From: Hypsibius dujardini
Taxonomy: Eukaryota; Tardigrada; Eutardigrada; Parachela; Hypsibiidae
Assembly: GCA_001579985.1 (NCBI GenBank)
Contig: LRSR01011983.1
Span: forward strand, 8,183-45,240
Direction: 5' to 3'
Length of the DNA stretch: 37,058 bases
Within the stretch, counting starts at the first letter, position 1. Each line of letters opens with the position of its first letter. The translations under genes and the position numbers were made by a program. This document shows, piece by piece, positions 1-10,526 of the stretch. The notes beneath the pieces were generated by a model. The model was given only the letters and a program-made list of their open reading frames with translations. It had not been told where the DNA came from and searched no databases.

Positions 1-32
1 GGCTGTTTTTGTGGTCGGATTCTGCAACCTAC

Positions 33-610
33 CGTTCGATTTGACGCCGTGGCCCACCCCGCCATTGGTTTTTTCAGCGCCCAGATCCAACAGTTCCCCG
101 GTTGAGGATGACGCCTCATGACCATTGGTTACGTCGACAGACTGCGCCTTCCAATCCCCATCGATACTGCCGTTCCCTTCGACACTCGCCAGCTGCGGCG
201 CCGGCGCCTCAAAATCCTGGACGCGAAAGCTGCTGTCCAGCACGTCGTTGATCACGGCGCGCGCGCACGGAATCGTATACTCTAACGGGCAGCCGCTGCA
301 ACGGAAACACGGACAGACAGACGCTTTCAGACAAGGTTACAGATAATTTAGCATTCAAAGTAAACCGGTAATGAGCATGCGTGTGTGTGTTTAGCTTGGC
401 TAATCAGACTAACAGGTGCGTCAAGTAGAGCTGCACCGCGTAAAGAAGCTCGCTCTCCATCTCACTCTCCGTCCATGATGATTTCCCGTCCACCTTCTCA
501 TGCTTGGCCAGTTCGCTGATTGCCTCGACGGGCGTCTTGAAGTCCGTCAGACCCTGCAGGAATTGCTCCAAATGACCGCGCGACGTGGTGTCACTTCGAA
601 CTTCTTCCAT
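33..610 (-). CDS. Unrecognised conserved-looking protein, 5' part (two exons, continues off the left edge)
   Basis: The start codon is at 610-608, just after a probable 3' splice site in the 5' UTR (AG at 630-631, pyrimidine-rich upstream), so a non-coding first exon lies further right. Coding exon 1 (414-610) holds 65 codons plus 2 nt. It is joined to exon 2 (33-295) in matching phase 2 across a GT..AG intron, and exon 2 ends at a good donor (CG|GTAGGT) at 31-32. The joined product starts MEEVRSDTTSRG, is acidic and probably helical through residues 10-65, has a Cys-containing stretch GCPLEYTIPCARAVINDVLD just after the junction, and then a low-complexity Ser/Gly/Asn region. No signal peptide or membrane segment is visible. 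I do not recognise the family. The exon calls rest on phase agreement only, and the rest of the gene is outside the window. Confidence 0.55.
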
Positions 611-1309
611 CGTGCTGCGAGAGACGGACCTGAAAATGAAAATAAAATCATACCAATCAAAACATCACAACAACGGAAGGAAGAATTAAAATTCAAACCA
701 ATCCAACGGAGGGAAAAGCACTTAGAACTGCTTTAGTTTAGAGTAGTATCATTAAGCATTGTCCCTGAGTAACACAACCCTTTTTAACAGTCACTGCCTC
801 AAATCTCGGAAATGCAATTTTTCTTGTTGACGTCTGCAAATTCCATCCTCTTTCCACGTAAACTAATCCGCAAAGCGGGTATCACAAGGATTCCAGGCCG
901 TATGAGTCAACGTATGCGGTGAAGTAAAACCGGGATAAATTCTCGAGGACGTCTAAAAAAGCGACCTTGACCTTCCCTCTGCTCCACTTCTTCCACGAAT
1001 TTCCCCCCACCCAAAGTAAATGACGTGCAAAAGAGGTGCTTTGTAACTGCGTATGTGACGACTCCCCCGGGAGGGGAGAAAACGAAAAAAGACGCCTGCA
1101 AAATAATATCCTGCTTACGCTGTTGTGGTTTTTCCCGGCCTCGCGAGTTTGGTGGGCTGCACACAAATAATCCGCCCGTTCTCCGGACAAAAATGGGGGG
1201 AGCTTGCACTTAGGCTTCGATGAATAAAATCCGATCCAAGGTGAATAGATGGGAGTAAAAGTGGAGAGTATCAATAATTCAGAGAGCTCTTTGAGGTTTT
1301 TCCTTTTCG

Positions 1310-1348
1310 CCGTGTGTGTGTGTGTGTCTGTGTGTCGTGTGTGTGTGT
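1310..1348. repeat. GT-rich microsatellite
   Basis: Nearly uninterrupted GT dinucleotides with a few CT and CG breaks. Confidence 0.85.
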
Positions 1349-2356
1349 TTAGAGTTTGTGAAGATGAGCAATGGAGCTTGTGTTTGGGATCAGTGACAGA
1401 GCGAGGCAAACAGACGCTGCGGAGAATGCGTCAATGGAGATTGCTGGGTGAGTCATGCCGATGGGTGGGACCCCAACGAAACAACCAATGGACGATCGCG
1501 TTACAATTTCCATCGATTTTGTACAGGGGATTTAACTACAAAAACAACTATCATCGAAAAATTCGGCGTACAGAGAAACAGAGTATCAGATTCTTCCAAT
1601 AACACGAGTTGAAGTAAAACAAAGCACACTGATGACTGCGCGCATGCATCTTACATGTAGTCCGGTTTTTGGGCCGAATGCGATCACGTCAATCAATCAA
1701 TCAAACGATATATTTCGCGCCACATGCCGGGTAGCTAGCATATCCGGCATTCAGTGTAGGAACACACACACACACACACGTAGAGACGCAGAATCCTGCT
1801 CAACAAGGATTCAATTCCTCTGGAATTGCACGATGCATTCCAGTCACGCTTCGACCACTCTCCCGTTAACGCTGTGAACGTTCATGAGGTCAATACTGCG
1901 CGCGAATCCGCTGTGGCCTGCAGCCGTTTGTGGTCATCTTTTGGCCGTATACTGCAAAACAACAACAATAATATCCGGGCAATGCAACAAGCCATGTGCA
2001 CTGTACAAATTATAAATTTTATGACTCAAAAAATAATTTTAGATCTACAATGTATTTGGCATTTGTAGGGCCTAATTAGGAATAAATTGATATTTCGCTG
2101 TCCGAGTGGGTTGATTGATCGCTTGATTGATTGATTGATTGATTAAGTTTGAACTATTAAGTGCTGGATAAAAACCTTTTCAAGGATCCATTCCGAGTCT
2201 TTTATTGCTTGCTTGATTATCTGCTGCACCCTCTCAGGGTCCGTTTCATCAGCATGATTCCTAAAACTCTTAAAAAAGGAATTCGAATGATACGTAATAA
2301 CCACTTAGCAGCTACTTCAGTGTATCGGATAAGACCGTTTCTTCAAATTTAGCAAC

Positions 2357-2484
2357 TACACACGTGACAAAAACTTCACGCTAACCGAGTTAAGTCATTA
2401 CACTCGTTCGACGCATGAATGTTGTAGACAACCGGGAGTAAAAGTGCTTAATTCGGTCAGCGCAAAGTTTTTGCCACGTGTGTA
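2357..2484. mobile_element. 128-bp palindromic MITE-like element, copy 1
   Basis: Two 38-bp arms (2357-2394 and 2447-2484) are inverted repeats of each other with about six mismatches, around a 52-bp centre. The outer ends read TACACACGTG and CACGTGTGTA. There is no coding capacity. A second copy with the same architecture lies at 28647-28772, so this is a dispersed family and not a chance hairpin. It looks like a non-autonomous DNA transposon (MITE). Confidence 0.7.
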
Positions 2485-2945
2485 TTTACCTGTTTCATTT
2501 GAAATTTGTAAAACTGCCCTGGCTCAGTTGGAAGTTTCCGCCATTGGCGGATAAGAAACTTGTATAAGGCCTTCGGAGTTTGAATATGGTTCGTCATAGT
2601 GTATACGACGGCATAAATTTTGAAGCAAGAGGACGTAAACAATTACCGGAAACTATCAAGCTGGTAAAATGATTTATGTCAAGCCGCGAGGGCAAAAAAA
2701 ATACATTTCTGGAGATGCTACGAACAGCTGATTTCATCGCTTGATTGAACGATTCTTCCTTCACGCCGCAACCAACCGAATTGCTTGATTGATGTGTGTG
2801 GCGCAGTTTTCGGTGACTGATCAATTCTTCATCAACGTTTGTTGTGGTTTTTATTTATATGTTATTTGCCTTGCTTTACCTGTACTGGACCCCTCCATTC
2901 AATGCTTAATTGTGTTTGATTATATTATTTCTCAAGTTGATCTGA

Positions 2946-4136
2946 ATAAAATTCATTACCCATATATTATTAAGACGAGATTTCTTCGATCATGGATCAG
3001 GAGAACCAACACCTGCAAACAGCGAAGGATCCGTGAAAACTGATTTTTCCTTTCTTGAAATTCCGATTCCACCGCGTCAACCACGACCGCTTGACGAGGA
3101 AGAGCAGCACTGCTTTTTTGCTTCATCCAGCCGGCAGCCTTCAACAGGGGAAATGAACATCACCTCCGCATTTTCTGGAGAAGGAGACGCCGTCATTCGT
3201 GAAGAAGAATCCACTTCCGCAGATAGTTCCTCATCGGAGAGCGATTCCCCCGTTGACCCGTCGAGCACTGCAGGGGACGAGAAAGCCCGACGAAAGAAGA
3301 AGAAGCAGGCGGATATGTTGCAGCTGGCCATGGAGGCTATCAGCACGTTCAAAGCCTCCCGGAAGCGCTCATGCAAGGAGTCTTCTCATCACGCCTCGAC
3401 TAAGAAACTGGCACCTCATCATCCCATTTCCAGTAAGATTGATTCAACCGATTTGGAGCCTTCCCATTTCATGGATCCAAAAGATGATACAAAAAAGGCT
3501 GACTTTGTACATCCTCTGATGCGAGAGATGTTGTTCCCAAGGAGAGACGTCCCTGACTATTCGCTTCTTCCCCTACCGTTTCCGCCGACTAAAGCGTTGC
3601 AAACGACCCCAGAGGTAGATTATTTTGAAGAAGGATCATCTTCTGGCGATGAATACGATCCAGATGATTTGGCGGGAGAAGCCGCGTACAAGTGTGAAAT
3701 GTGTCTGCTGGTGTTTGACGAGCAGGCGGATGCTGATGCTCACATGGCCAGCGATCGCCACCGGAATGCGCTGAATCTGATGATGCTGACCGCTGTGAAC
3801 TACGCCACCGACATTGATGTCATTGTCAAGCTGCGCAGGAAGATGTTGGGGATGGGAAAGGTGGCGGTGGCAGCGGATCGTGCCCGGCGGAAGAACCCAA
3901 GCAGCGCTACGACCATGGAGGTCGCGGAATATGAGAGCGAGCTAGAGCGTTTGGAAAAGGAGTGCACGGAACGGGGACTGTCTGGCTTGCAAGAGTTGGA
4001 CACCGCTGTTGGGAATGAGGTGCAGATGGTGCATGCAAGTACTGACAAGACAGCCGATGAAACAACTAGGCGAAAGGGACTCCGGAAGAGAAGACCTCAT
4101 CGGAAAACGAAAGTCCCGGTTGGAGTTGTAGTTTAA
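2946..4136 (+). CDS. U1-type C2H2 zinc-finger protein, 5' end uncertain
   Basis: One long frame is open from the codon after a stop at 2943-2945 to the stop at 4134-4136. The first in-frame ATG is at 3153 (a 327-residue product), but the protein-like Pro/Glu-rich text begins before it, and an AG at 2999-3000 could be a 3' splice site, so a short upstream coding exon is likely. From the N-terminus: acidic Ser-rich region, basic helix with RRKKKKQADMLQLAMEA, Pro-rich linker, acidic patch, then one zinc finger spaced C-x2-C-x12-H-x5-H (CEMC..HMASDRH, about 3694-3762), a charged helical segment and a basic tail KRRPHRKTK. The finger spacing matches the U1/JAZ class that binds RNA or double-stranded RNA; nuclear RNA binding is an inference from that class. 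No specific family was recognised. Truncated copies of its central part lie at 14219-14678 and 27867-28108. Confidence 0.7.
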   Translation: MKFITHILLRRDFFDHGSGEPTPANSEGSVKTDFSFLEIPIPPRQPRPLDEEEQHCFFASSSRQPSTGEMNITSAFSGEGDAVIREEESTSADSSSSESDSPVDPSSTAGDEKARRKKKKQADMLQLAMEAISTFKASRKRSCKESSHHASTKKLAPHHPISSKIDSTDLEPSHFMDPKDDTKKADFVHPLMREMLFPRRDVPDYSLLPLPFPPTKALQTTPEVDYFEEGSSSGDEYDPDDLAGEAAYKCEMCLLVFDEQADADAHMASDRHRNALNLMMLTAVNYATDIDVIVKLRRKMLGMGKVAVAADRARRKNPSSATTMEVAEYESELERLEKECTERGLSGLQELDTAVGNEVQMVHASTDKTADETTRRKGLRKRRPHRKTKVPVGVVV

Positions 4137-4338
4137 GTTATGTGATGTCTGCCGATGGTTTCAAATAAGTCGAAGCTAAACAATTCAAGCATGTGTTGTT
4201 TTATTGGGCACATTTTCACCGCCGGTGGGATTCACTTTTGAATAGACGTTCACGTACGATCGTCGATGGGCTTTTCAAATAAGAATCACTAAATTTACAG
4301 GTTCTCAACCCATAAAGGTTCTATAGTTTCGTTTTTAG

Positions 4339-4382
4339 CGGCGACGACGACGTCGGTATAGCTTTCTGAGTCGCTTGATACC
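4339..4382 (-). other. Possible alternative last exon of the NOL7-like gene
   Basis: On the minus strand a pyrimidine tract and CAG precede a short frame that reads IKRLRKLYRRRRRR and stops at TAA. It is in phase 1 and could follow directly from exon 4 of the NOL7-like gene (exon 4 ends in phase 1 at 5600). NOL7 proteins end in a very basic tail, so the match is tempting. It would skip exon 5, which aligns better, and would make a 1.2-kb intron containing a MITE. Low confidence. Confidence 0.25.
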
Positions 4383-4913
4383 TGAAAGAAAGTAATACGT
4401 TTAGTATGAGAACTTACGGTCTAAAGCCTTCTGAAGTTTGTAGTTCTGCTGTCAGGCGTCGATGGTGCTTGTCTATCAAAGGCGATGCTTGCCTACCCGA
4501 CTGGCCTTGGACCGTCGGCTACCCGACTGGCCTCAGACCGTTGATCACGTCGGCTTCGACATCGGGAGCTCAGAGTTCAGATGTGATAGGTTAAAATATG
4601 CGGACAATGAAGCCCTTATTCGGTTGTATTGTTCAGATGAATTGAAAATGTTAAATAGTAATTTAAATATCAAAATCGCCTGTTATTTTGACATGAAACA
4701 AATTGACTTGCAGTTTAATTTGAATTCGAAAGGTTGAGTAAGACAACTGGAGTATGTTGTTATTGTCGATCTGAACACTGTAGATTAATTCAATAAATAA
4801 TCATTTAAAATACCCAAAAGAGGGTAATCTTTTCTTTAACATTTTTATTTGAATTCCATCACTGATTTGAATAGCAGTTACACACATGTGACATGGACTA
4901 TAGAATATAGTAT

Positions 4914-5155
4914 TAGTATGAGGCAGAGTCTGTATTTCGGCTCACCCTCCAGTTGGTCGATAAATCGGCTCACTCATGGATTTATCTTCGATGGTAGGTG
5001 CTTGATTGTTTGATTCGTTGTACTATACCCTGGTATACTACGGCACATCTGGAAATCAAACAATCAAGCAGCTGCTATCAAAGAGAAACCCATGAGTGAG
5101 CCGATTTATCGATCAATTGGAGGGTGAGTCGAATTACAGACTGTGCCTCATACTA
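4914..5155. mobile_element. 242-bp palindromic MITE-like element
   Basis: The left arm starts TAGTATGAGGCAGAGTCTGT and the right arm ends with its near-exact reverse complement (ACAGACTGTGCCTCATACTA). The inverted arms run about 100 bp each, with scattered mismatches, and meet in a short centre near 5016-5054. No open frame fits a transposase. Partial single arms recur at 13911-13960 and 19783-19846, which supports a dispersed non-autonomous family. Confidence 0.75.
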
Positions 5156-5485
5156 GCACGGTCCCCGTTTTGTCGCTGACTTAACGGAGATTTCGGCTTC
5201 GGATCCCTTTATTCTTCCTGTTTGTTGATAAATCAAACGCGCTAACACGGAAACGCGATTTTGTGTTTATTCGGTCAAGAATAAATGGGCATCTTTTTGA
5301 TCCCATCTCATCAGGGAATCAGCTCCGGAATTGCGAAAAAAAAGTTAAGATTTTTTTACTGCAATGCAGGCAGCGTACATATGGCCCGGGCTCGATGAAA
5401 TGAGGCATATTTCAAGACTGTAGCATATATTTCTGACTCCGCTGTCAAGAGCACTGTTCTGGTCAGTCATTTGGTATTCCTTGGT

Positions 5486-6886
5486 TCATCTTGGTGTTCT
5501 TGTTGCAGCTCTCTTGACAGTGATATTAGTCCATTTGGCAGCTACAGAAAAGCTTTTTAAATGTCAAATCCTCGTCCAGTTTGTCGAATTTTCACGTACC
5601 AGAAATTCGTTTTACGCTGGGTGGATTGAAGCGCTCTTGGGCGAACTTTGCGGCATCCGATCGCCAAGCGCCGTACCGTTTGGTGTTCTTATCCAACGAC
5701 ACCACTTTCGCGCCCCTTACCCTACAAAACAAGTTAAACCTAACTGATCTATACGTAATCAACAGGCGAAGCAACCGGATAATTATTGGTGAGCCTACCT
5801 TTTTGCAGGAGATGTGGCATCTGCGATAATGGAATGGTCTTCGAGATACTGTGTAGGTTCCTCATCTGCAAAGAATCACCAGCACGTAATCGGTTGGGAA
5901 GCATTGAAGTGAAGAGGTTTTCGTGACCGTTGAAAAGTAATAGTGAAGCCGTAGCCTACGAGTACTAGGCCAAAAAAGCCCTTTTTAAAAAATTTCAAAC
6001 CCTCAATCATTCAATCAATCTCTTGTCTCTAATGTCAAACGCTGTTAAAGTGATAAAAAAAGCACTTTACCATCATTCAATCGACCGACGCAAGCAAATG
6101 TCCAGAAGGTTGCTAAATAAGTATGAATCAAGCAAACAAGCTTAGTTCCGGGGAAACGCTCACCTCATAAAGTACAACTCAATCAATCAACTGGACAAGC
6201 GCAGGTCAAGAATACCAACTTACCAGTTCTCGGTAGTTTAATCAAATAATCAATCAATCAACTGGACAAGCGCAGGTCAAGAATAGAGAATACCAACTTA
6301 CCAATTCTCGGTGGTTCAATCAAATAATCAATCAATCAATGATGTGGATGCATGGAAATTGGTGAATTGACGAACTGGCATGTGTGTTTGAGGGTGAGCA
6401 AAATCTCACCTCCTTCGATGTCAGACAGGTCATTCTCCACCGCAATAGCTTGGGAATTTTCTCCACCTGCCCGCGCACTCGCACTCGTCATCGATTTGCT
6501 AGCATCTGTGCTTTTTCTCCGGGAAGCTTTCTTCTCTTTTTTGTCTTGGGTCGCCGGTTCCACCAATCCCGCTTTTCGTTTCCCACCCGACTGCACCTGC
6601 AAGACCACACGAACATGTTTGCATGCAAAAGTAATTGCAAAAAAAAAACGAAGCAGGGGCACAAACAACGCTCGAGGGAAATTTGAGAAGATTTCTAAAC
6701 GGCACCTTCTTTTTACGCTACCTTCGCTTCTCGAAACCAAGCCTGCTTTTTTGTCCGGGCGGCTTTCCGCTCAGTCAGGGCATCTTTGGCTTTCTGTGCC
6801 TCAGCCTTCGTCCGTTGTACGGCGCTGGTGCGAGCGTCCGAGAAGCCGACATCCTCGGGGCCTTCCGAATCGCCATCGGAATCCAT
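5486..6886 (-). CDS. NOL7: NOL7-like nucleolar protein
   Basis: Five exons join in consistent phase: 6722-6886 (55 codons from ATG), 6410-6596 (62 codons plus 1 nt), a 22-nt microexon 5799-5820, 5600-5721, and 5486-5541 ending in TGA. All introns are GT..AG. The product is about 181 residues, shorter than vertebrate NOL7 (about 257). Exon 1 is an acidic start followed by a Lys/Arg/Glu/Ala helix, like the N-terminal helix of NOL7. Exon 2 is a basic KRK/KKEKK region. Exons 4-5 carry the best match: a pattern like AKVVSLDKN..RYGAWRSDAAKFAQ, then VKRIS...VKRAA, which lines up without gaps with the conserved NOL7 C-terminal segment ending in VKRAA. NOL7 is a nucleolar protein linked to small-subunit rRNA processing. 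The C-terminus is uncertain (see 4339-4382). The assignment is from remembered family pattern, not a search. Confidence 0.6.
6181..6337. repeat. Tandem duplication of about 75 bp inside intron 2 of the NOL7-like gene
   Basis: Two adjacent copies share CAACTGGACAAGCGCAGGTC, then CAACTTACCA.TTCTCGGT and a trailing CAATCAATCAAT run. The second copy has a few extra bases (AGAGAA). Confidence 0.85.
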
Positions 6887-7830
6887 GTTAAAAATCCGTG
6901 CAGCAAGTATAAAAATATTTCACACCTACACCAATAATAATCCACGAAAGCAGTAAAATGAATGCCAAATTCATCAGAAAATAAGCAATTACAAATAAAG
7001 AAGTGTTTATGAAATGTCAAATCGAGTTTTGTGGCATGAACTGATCAATCAATTGATCACAAAACAGGACTATCATTAGTAGTGATAGAAAGGTAAATTG
7101 TTCAATCAATCAATCGATTTATACTCGAATAGAAATGACGCACTAATCGGACGATCAATCAACGATCCGAATCACCAACTGTTTATTGCGTCATCCCCCG
7201 CGTTCCCAGTACTCGCGCTCTGTTCAACAGTGCCGTATTGTTCGTTTTATCACGACAGCAATTTAATTTACCGTTTGCGTGAGCATAACAATCTTAGCAA
7301 AGTTATTTTTAGCGCTTAACCGTTCCTTTTCGCGTTTCCAATTTCGGCGAATTAGCTGGCGTTCTCGGACTTAGCAGTAACTGCCACAAGGTAGCTGATC
7401 GGTTGGCACACTCCAGGATCGGGTTGAGGTCCACGGCCAGGGGGAGGGCACCACTTTTATTTTCCGTGCCCTAAACATGACTTTTCCAAATCCTTAACAA
7501 TAGTGTAGTCTACCTAGCACCGGGTCTACCTAGTCTACCTGGCACAGGGGCACAGGGCGTAAAAAGGCGTGTCCAGGGCACATTACCTTAACAAAGAGTC
7601 TATGGGGGGGGGCCATTAGCACGACTGAAATTCAGGGGGGCACGGTGCCATGGTGCCCCCCCCCCCACCAAGCAGACACTGGCGCACTCGTTTTCCCATC
7701 AATCAGCTGACAAAAAAAATCGTTTCGTTTGCCATTTTTCTCTCTCCGAACTTTCGCACTAATTCCCATTCCCTGTGAGATTTCTGTCATCTTATCCGGT
7801 GCTAAACTAAATCCGTCGCTTGCGGGTCTG
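6887..7830. promoter_or_regulatory. Divergent intergenic region between the NOL7-like and GTSF1-like genes
   Basis: The two start codons face away from each other across about 0.94 kb, so both promoters should lie here. No TATA box or initiator is convincing. It contains several AATCAATCAAT runs (about 7040-7165), repeated GTCTACCTAG/CTGGCACAGG words near 7510-7560 and G/C homopolymer runs around 7604-7672. Confidence 0.45.
7633..7672. repeat. G-run/C-run hairpin
   Basis: A run of six G is followed by CACGGTGCCATGGTG and a run of twelve C. The GGGGGCAC.. and ..GTGCCCCC parts can pair around the GCCATGG centre. Such runs are also prone to sequencing length error. Confidence 0.6.
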
Positions 7831-9073
7831 ATGGCGCAGCGTCCAGGTGGGAATCCGTCAGGAGGCCGCCGGGAGCCCCCGAAAGCCGAGGAATATTCCG
7901 TCGCCAACTTCTACGACCAAAGCGACGACGCCATGTACACCTGCCCCTTCGACCCGGACCATAAGATCCGCCGCTTCAAAATGGAAGGTCACTTGTTCAA
8001 GTGCAAGAAGGTGTGTGGAGTTGGTCGATTGGCGATGCGGAGCAGGATAGGGGGAAATTCGGCCATGTTTAAGCATTGGCGAACTGAGGGTTGGGGGGCC
8101 AAGTCAGTAAATCAAGTTAAATGTAACTCGTCTCTTCTTTTCGCCTTTCTCACCTTACTGAGTTGTAAGCACTTACAAAATTTAGAGGTAACGAGCCAGA
8201 TTTTTTGTTGAAACTGAAGCACAACTGTGCCCCTGAGCGGTTTAACTTAACCTCAATCCGCTGATGCATCTGCTAGACATTTGTTGAAAATTTTCCAGAA
8301 TCATCCGGAGATTAAGGTGGCCACGTGCCCCTATAACGCGACTCACGTCATGCCAGCGCGACTGTTCGTCGACCATGTGACTGGCTGTCCGGATGTCCGT
8401 ATCGTGGACGCCGACCAAGGAGTCGTGCGATCGGAAACCGCCACCGCTGCCCCGCCGCGCGTATTCAAAGGTAGGCACATCCATCTGCGCCAGGTGTACT
8501 AGTAGTAGTTTTTCTTCTATCATTTACAATTTTGTCCCGTTCTTTGGTTGAAGCTTCAATGGGAAATGCCCCCGCACTGCCGCCAGCCACTGTGGAGCCT
8601 CCTCCTGCTAGCACTGCGACCGTGCTTCCGAAGGTTCCGCAGCAGGAGCCTGTCCCGTCGGTTGCAGCTGTCGTTAAGGTCAAGAAGCCCGTACGACCGC
8701 GAGCTCCTGCGCCCACTGAGCGACTTGCGGTGTGAGAATATCGATTTCATTATTGAAAGAAATTATTTGCGTGTCAAGTTGAGATGTTTTTCTTTCTAGA
8801 CTGCCGGATCTCATGGCAAAGGGGAAGGTGAAGGAAGAATTACGCGTCGGGTCCAATGAGATATACGTGGTCCACCCAGATGAAAACCCAATTGACATGA
8901 ATATGCTCACAAAGCGACCGCTACGTGGAGGAGAAGCGTGGAATCGGTCCACCATGCCACGGTATACGGTAGATACATTTCTCGCATCGTTTCGTGAATC
9001 GATGTTGGCCGAATAGCTTGTTCATTGTGTATTTTTTGCCGTACTGGTCTTAATTTGTTCTTTGTCTGTTTTT

Positions 9074-9132
<59 letters not shown>

Positions 9133-10083
9133 CTCTTGCTCTGCCTTGCCTGCCTGCTTGCCTGCCTGCTTGCCTGCTTGCCTGCCTGCTTGCCTGCTTG
9201 CCTGCCTGCTTGCCTGCCTGCCTGTTTACCTGCCTGTTTACCTGTATACCTCTCTGCCTGTTTGTCTTTTTATCTGTTTATCTGTCTGTCAGTTTATCAG
9301 TTTATCAGTTTGGATGTTATCTGTTTGCCTCTCTGCCTCCCTATCTGCCTGCCTGTCGGTCTAATGTAGTTAAAGGACGCTTGTGGTGGCGACCGAGTGA
9401 TGTCATCACTCCTATTCTGTTTTAATCTCAAGTGGTATCTGATGGTGGGCATACTTTTGATGCCCATTCTTTTTCTGGGAAATTACATTTTGCCTTTTTA
9501 GATCGATCATCCGGGATCCGCACGCCCTGAAATCTATAATGATGCACAACTACCAAGGCTACGAAGATCCGATGGGACGCTTCTTCGTGGAATTTGACTG
9601 CGTCGCGGGTGGAGCGCCTGCCTCACAGTCCTTGTACAGTTGTGGTGGGGTTGTTCCTGGTGCGTCAACTGGCGCACGTCAGCCGTAAACGTCAAAGCAG
9701 ATACGCGTTTCACTAATTTTTTCTTTTTTCATATATCCTCAGCGGTGGAGCCGGTGATTGAAGCCGAACTGGAAGAGGAGGAAGATGAGAACAGTGAGAC
9801 GATGATCCATCTGAACGCCAATTTGGAACGTCTGGCTCAGTTCCCAGACATTGGACGTCGTCGCGAGCAGTCCTCTGATACCGGACGTGGGGAGCAGGTC
9901 TCGGGCCGTGCGGAAGAAATGCAACAGCAGATGATTGTCGGAGAGGCATTTCGGTCGAAGAGTGCGGTGGCGGGAGGCAACCGGATGCACATTCTGGGTC
10001 GTACGCGGCGTGCTCGGTACATGCAGGAGCAGCGAGACAATTCGTCGCCAACTGGCAGCGCCTCATCCACCCGGACTGCCTGA
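7831..10083 (+). CDS. GTSF1: GTSF1/Asterix-like protein with two CHHC zinc fingers and a long C-terminal extension
   Basis: Six exons: 7831-8010, 8299-8470, 8554-8731, 8800-8961, 9502-9644 and 9743-10083 (TGA). All introns are GT..AG with agreeing phases (0,1,2,2,1), giving about 391 residues. Finger 1 (residues 38-58) is C-x5-H-x9-H-x3-C and begins CPFDPDH; finger 2 (residues 70-90) has the identical spacing and begins CPYNATH. Two tandem CHHC (U11-48K-type) fingers near the N-terminus define the GTSF1/Asterix family, whose members bind tRNA-like RNA and act with Piwi proteins in piRNA-guided silencing. Family members are normally about 150-170 residues. Here a Pro/Ala-rich linker, a conserved-looking segment with NYQGYEDPMGRFFVEFD, and an acidic then Gln/Arg-rich tail follow. 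TRMT13 also has a CHHC finger but has a methyltransferase domain, absent here. The start is the first in-frame ATG of exon 1. Confidence 0.8.
9074..9360. repeat. TGCC (CCTG) microsatellite in intron 4 of the GTSF1-like gene
   Basis: A near-perfect TGCC tetranucleotide array degrades rightwards into TGTT/TGTC variants. It lies wholly inside the intron between 8962 and 9501. The Leu/Pro/Cys-rich open frames it creates are artefacts. Confidence 0.9.
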
Positions 10084-10526
10084 ATGCAGTGGTGATCTTT
10101 TAATCTGAAGTGCTGCAATCCTCGTCACTTTATGTGAAATCGCAATTTACTTCTTTGGAAGGAATCTTCCAAGTGGTGATGATCGGTAATCTTATAATCT
10201 TCGCCTCTTCTATTGCAGTGACTGCCGTTGTGACTTTTTCGTTCCTTGTGGTTTCTTCCACATCTTAACTTCATTGCGTTTTCTTGAACTCTTAGTCAAA
10301 ATTCAGAGCTATTCCGTTTTGCCTAATTAATCTTAGTTATATATAGCTCAAAGCTTGATTTCCGGCACTCTTGGTCTGCTACAGATTTTGTTTGATTCGG
10401 TGGCTGGCCGCAGTAGGCTTCTCGACGATTTCATCGTTTATTAGTTTTGCGAGTAGAGTTCACAGTTGAAATATGACGTTTTCTCTTTCTTGTGGTATCA
10501 AATTTGGCTTGATCGGGAAAGGAAAA
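10084..10526. other. 3' flank of the GTSF1-like gene and left edge of receptor duplication A
   Basis: No gene was seen. From about 10470 the sequence (AAATATGACGTTTTCTCTTT...) matches the regions just downstream of receptor genes B (about 14815) and C (about 20577). This marks the 3' edge of the duplicated unit. Confidence 0.6.

Larger units (their letters stand above)
630..2945. other. Intergenic stretch with simple repeats and one hairpin element
   Basis: No supportable gene was found. It contains a GT-rich microsatellite (about 1310-1348), an AC run (1761-1779), a TTGA/TGAT run (about 2110-2145) and a 128-bp palindromic element (2357-2484, listed separately). The part just right of 629 should hold the promoter and non-coding first exon of the minus-strand gene at 33-610. 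Open frames at 882-1409 and 1249-1602 run through the microsatellite and show no domain. Confidence 0.6.

Noticed and set aside
882-1409. 175-codon minus-strand frame
   Set aside because: It runs through the GT microsatellite, overlaps open frames on both strands and has no recognisable domain or splice signals.
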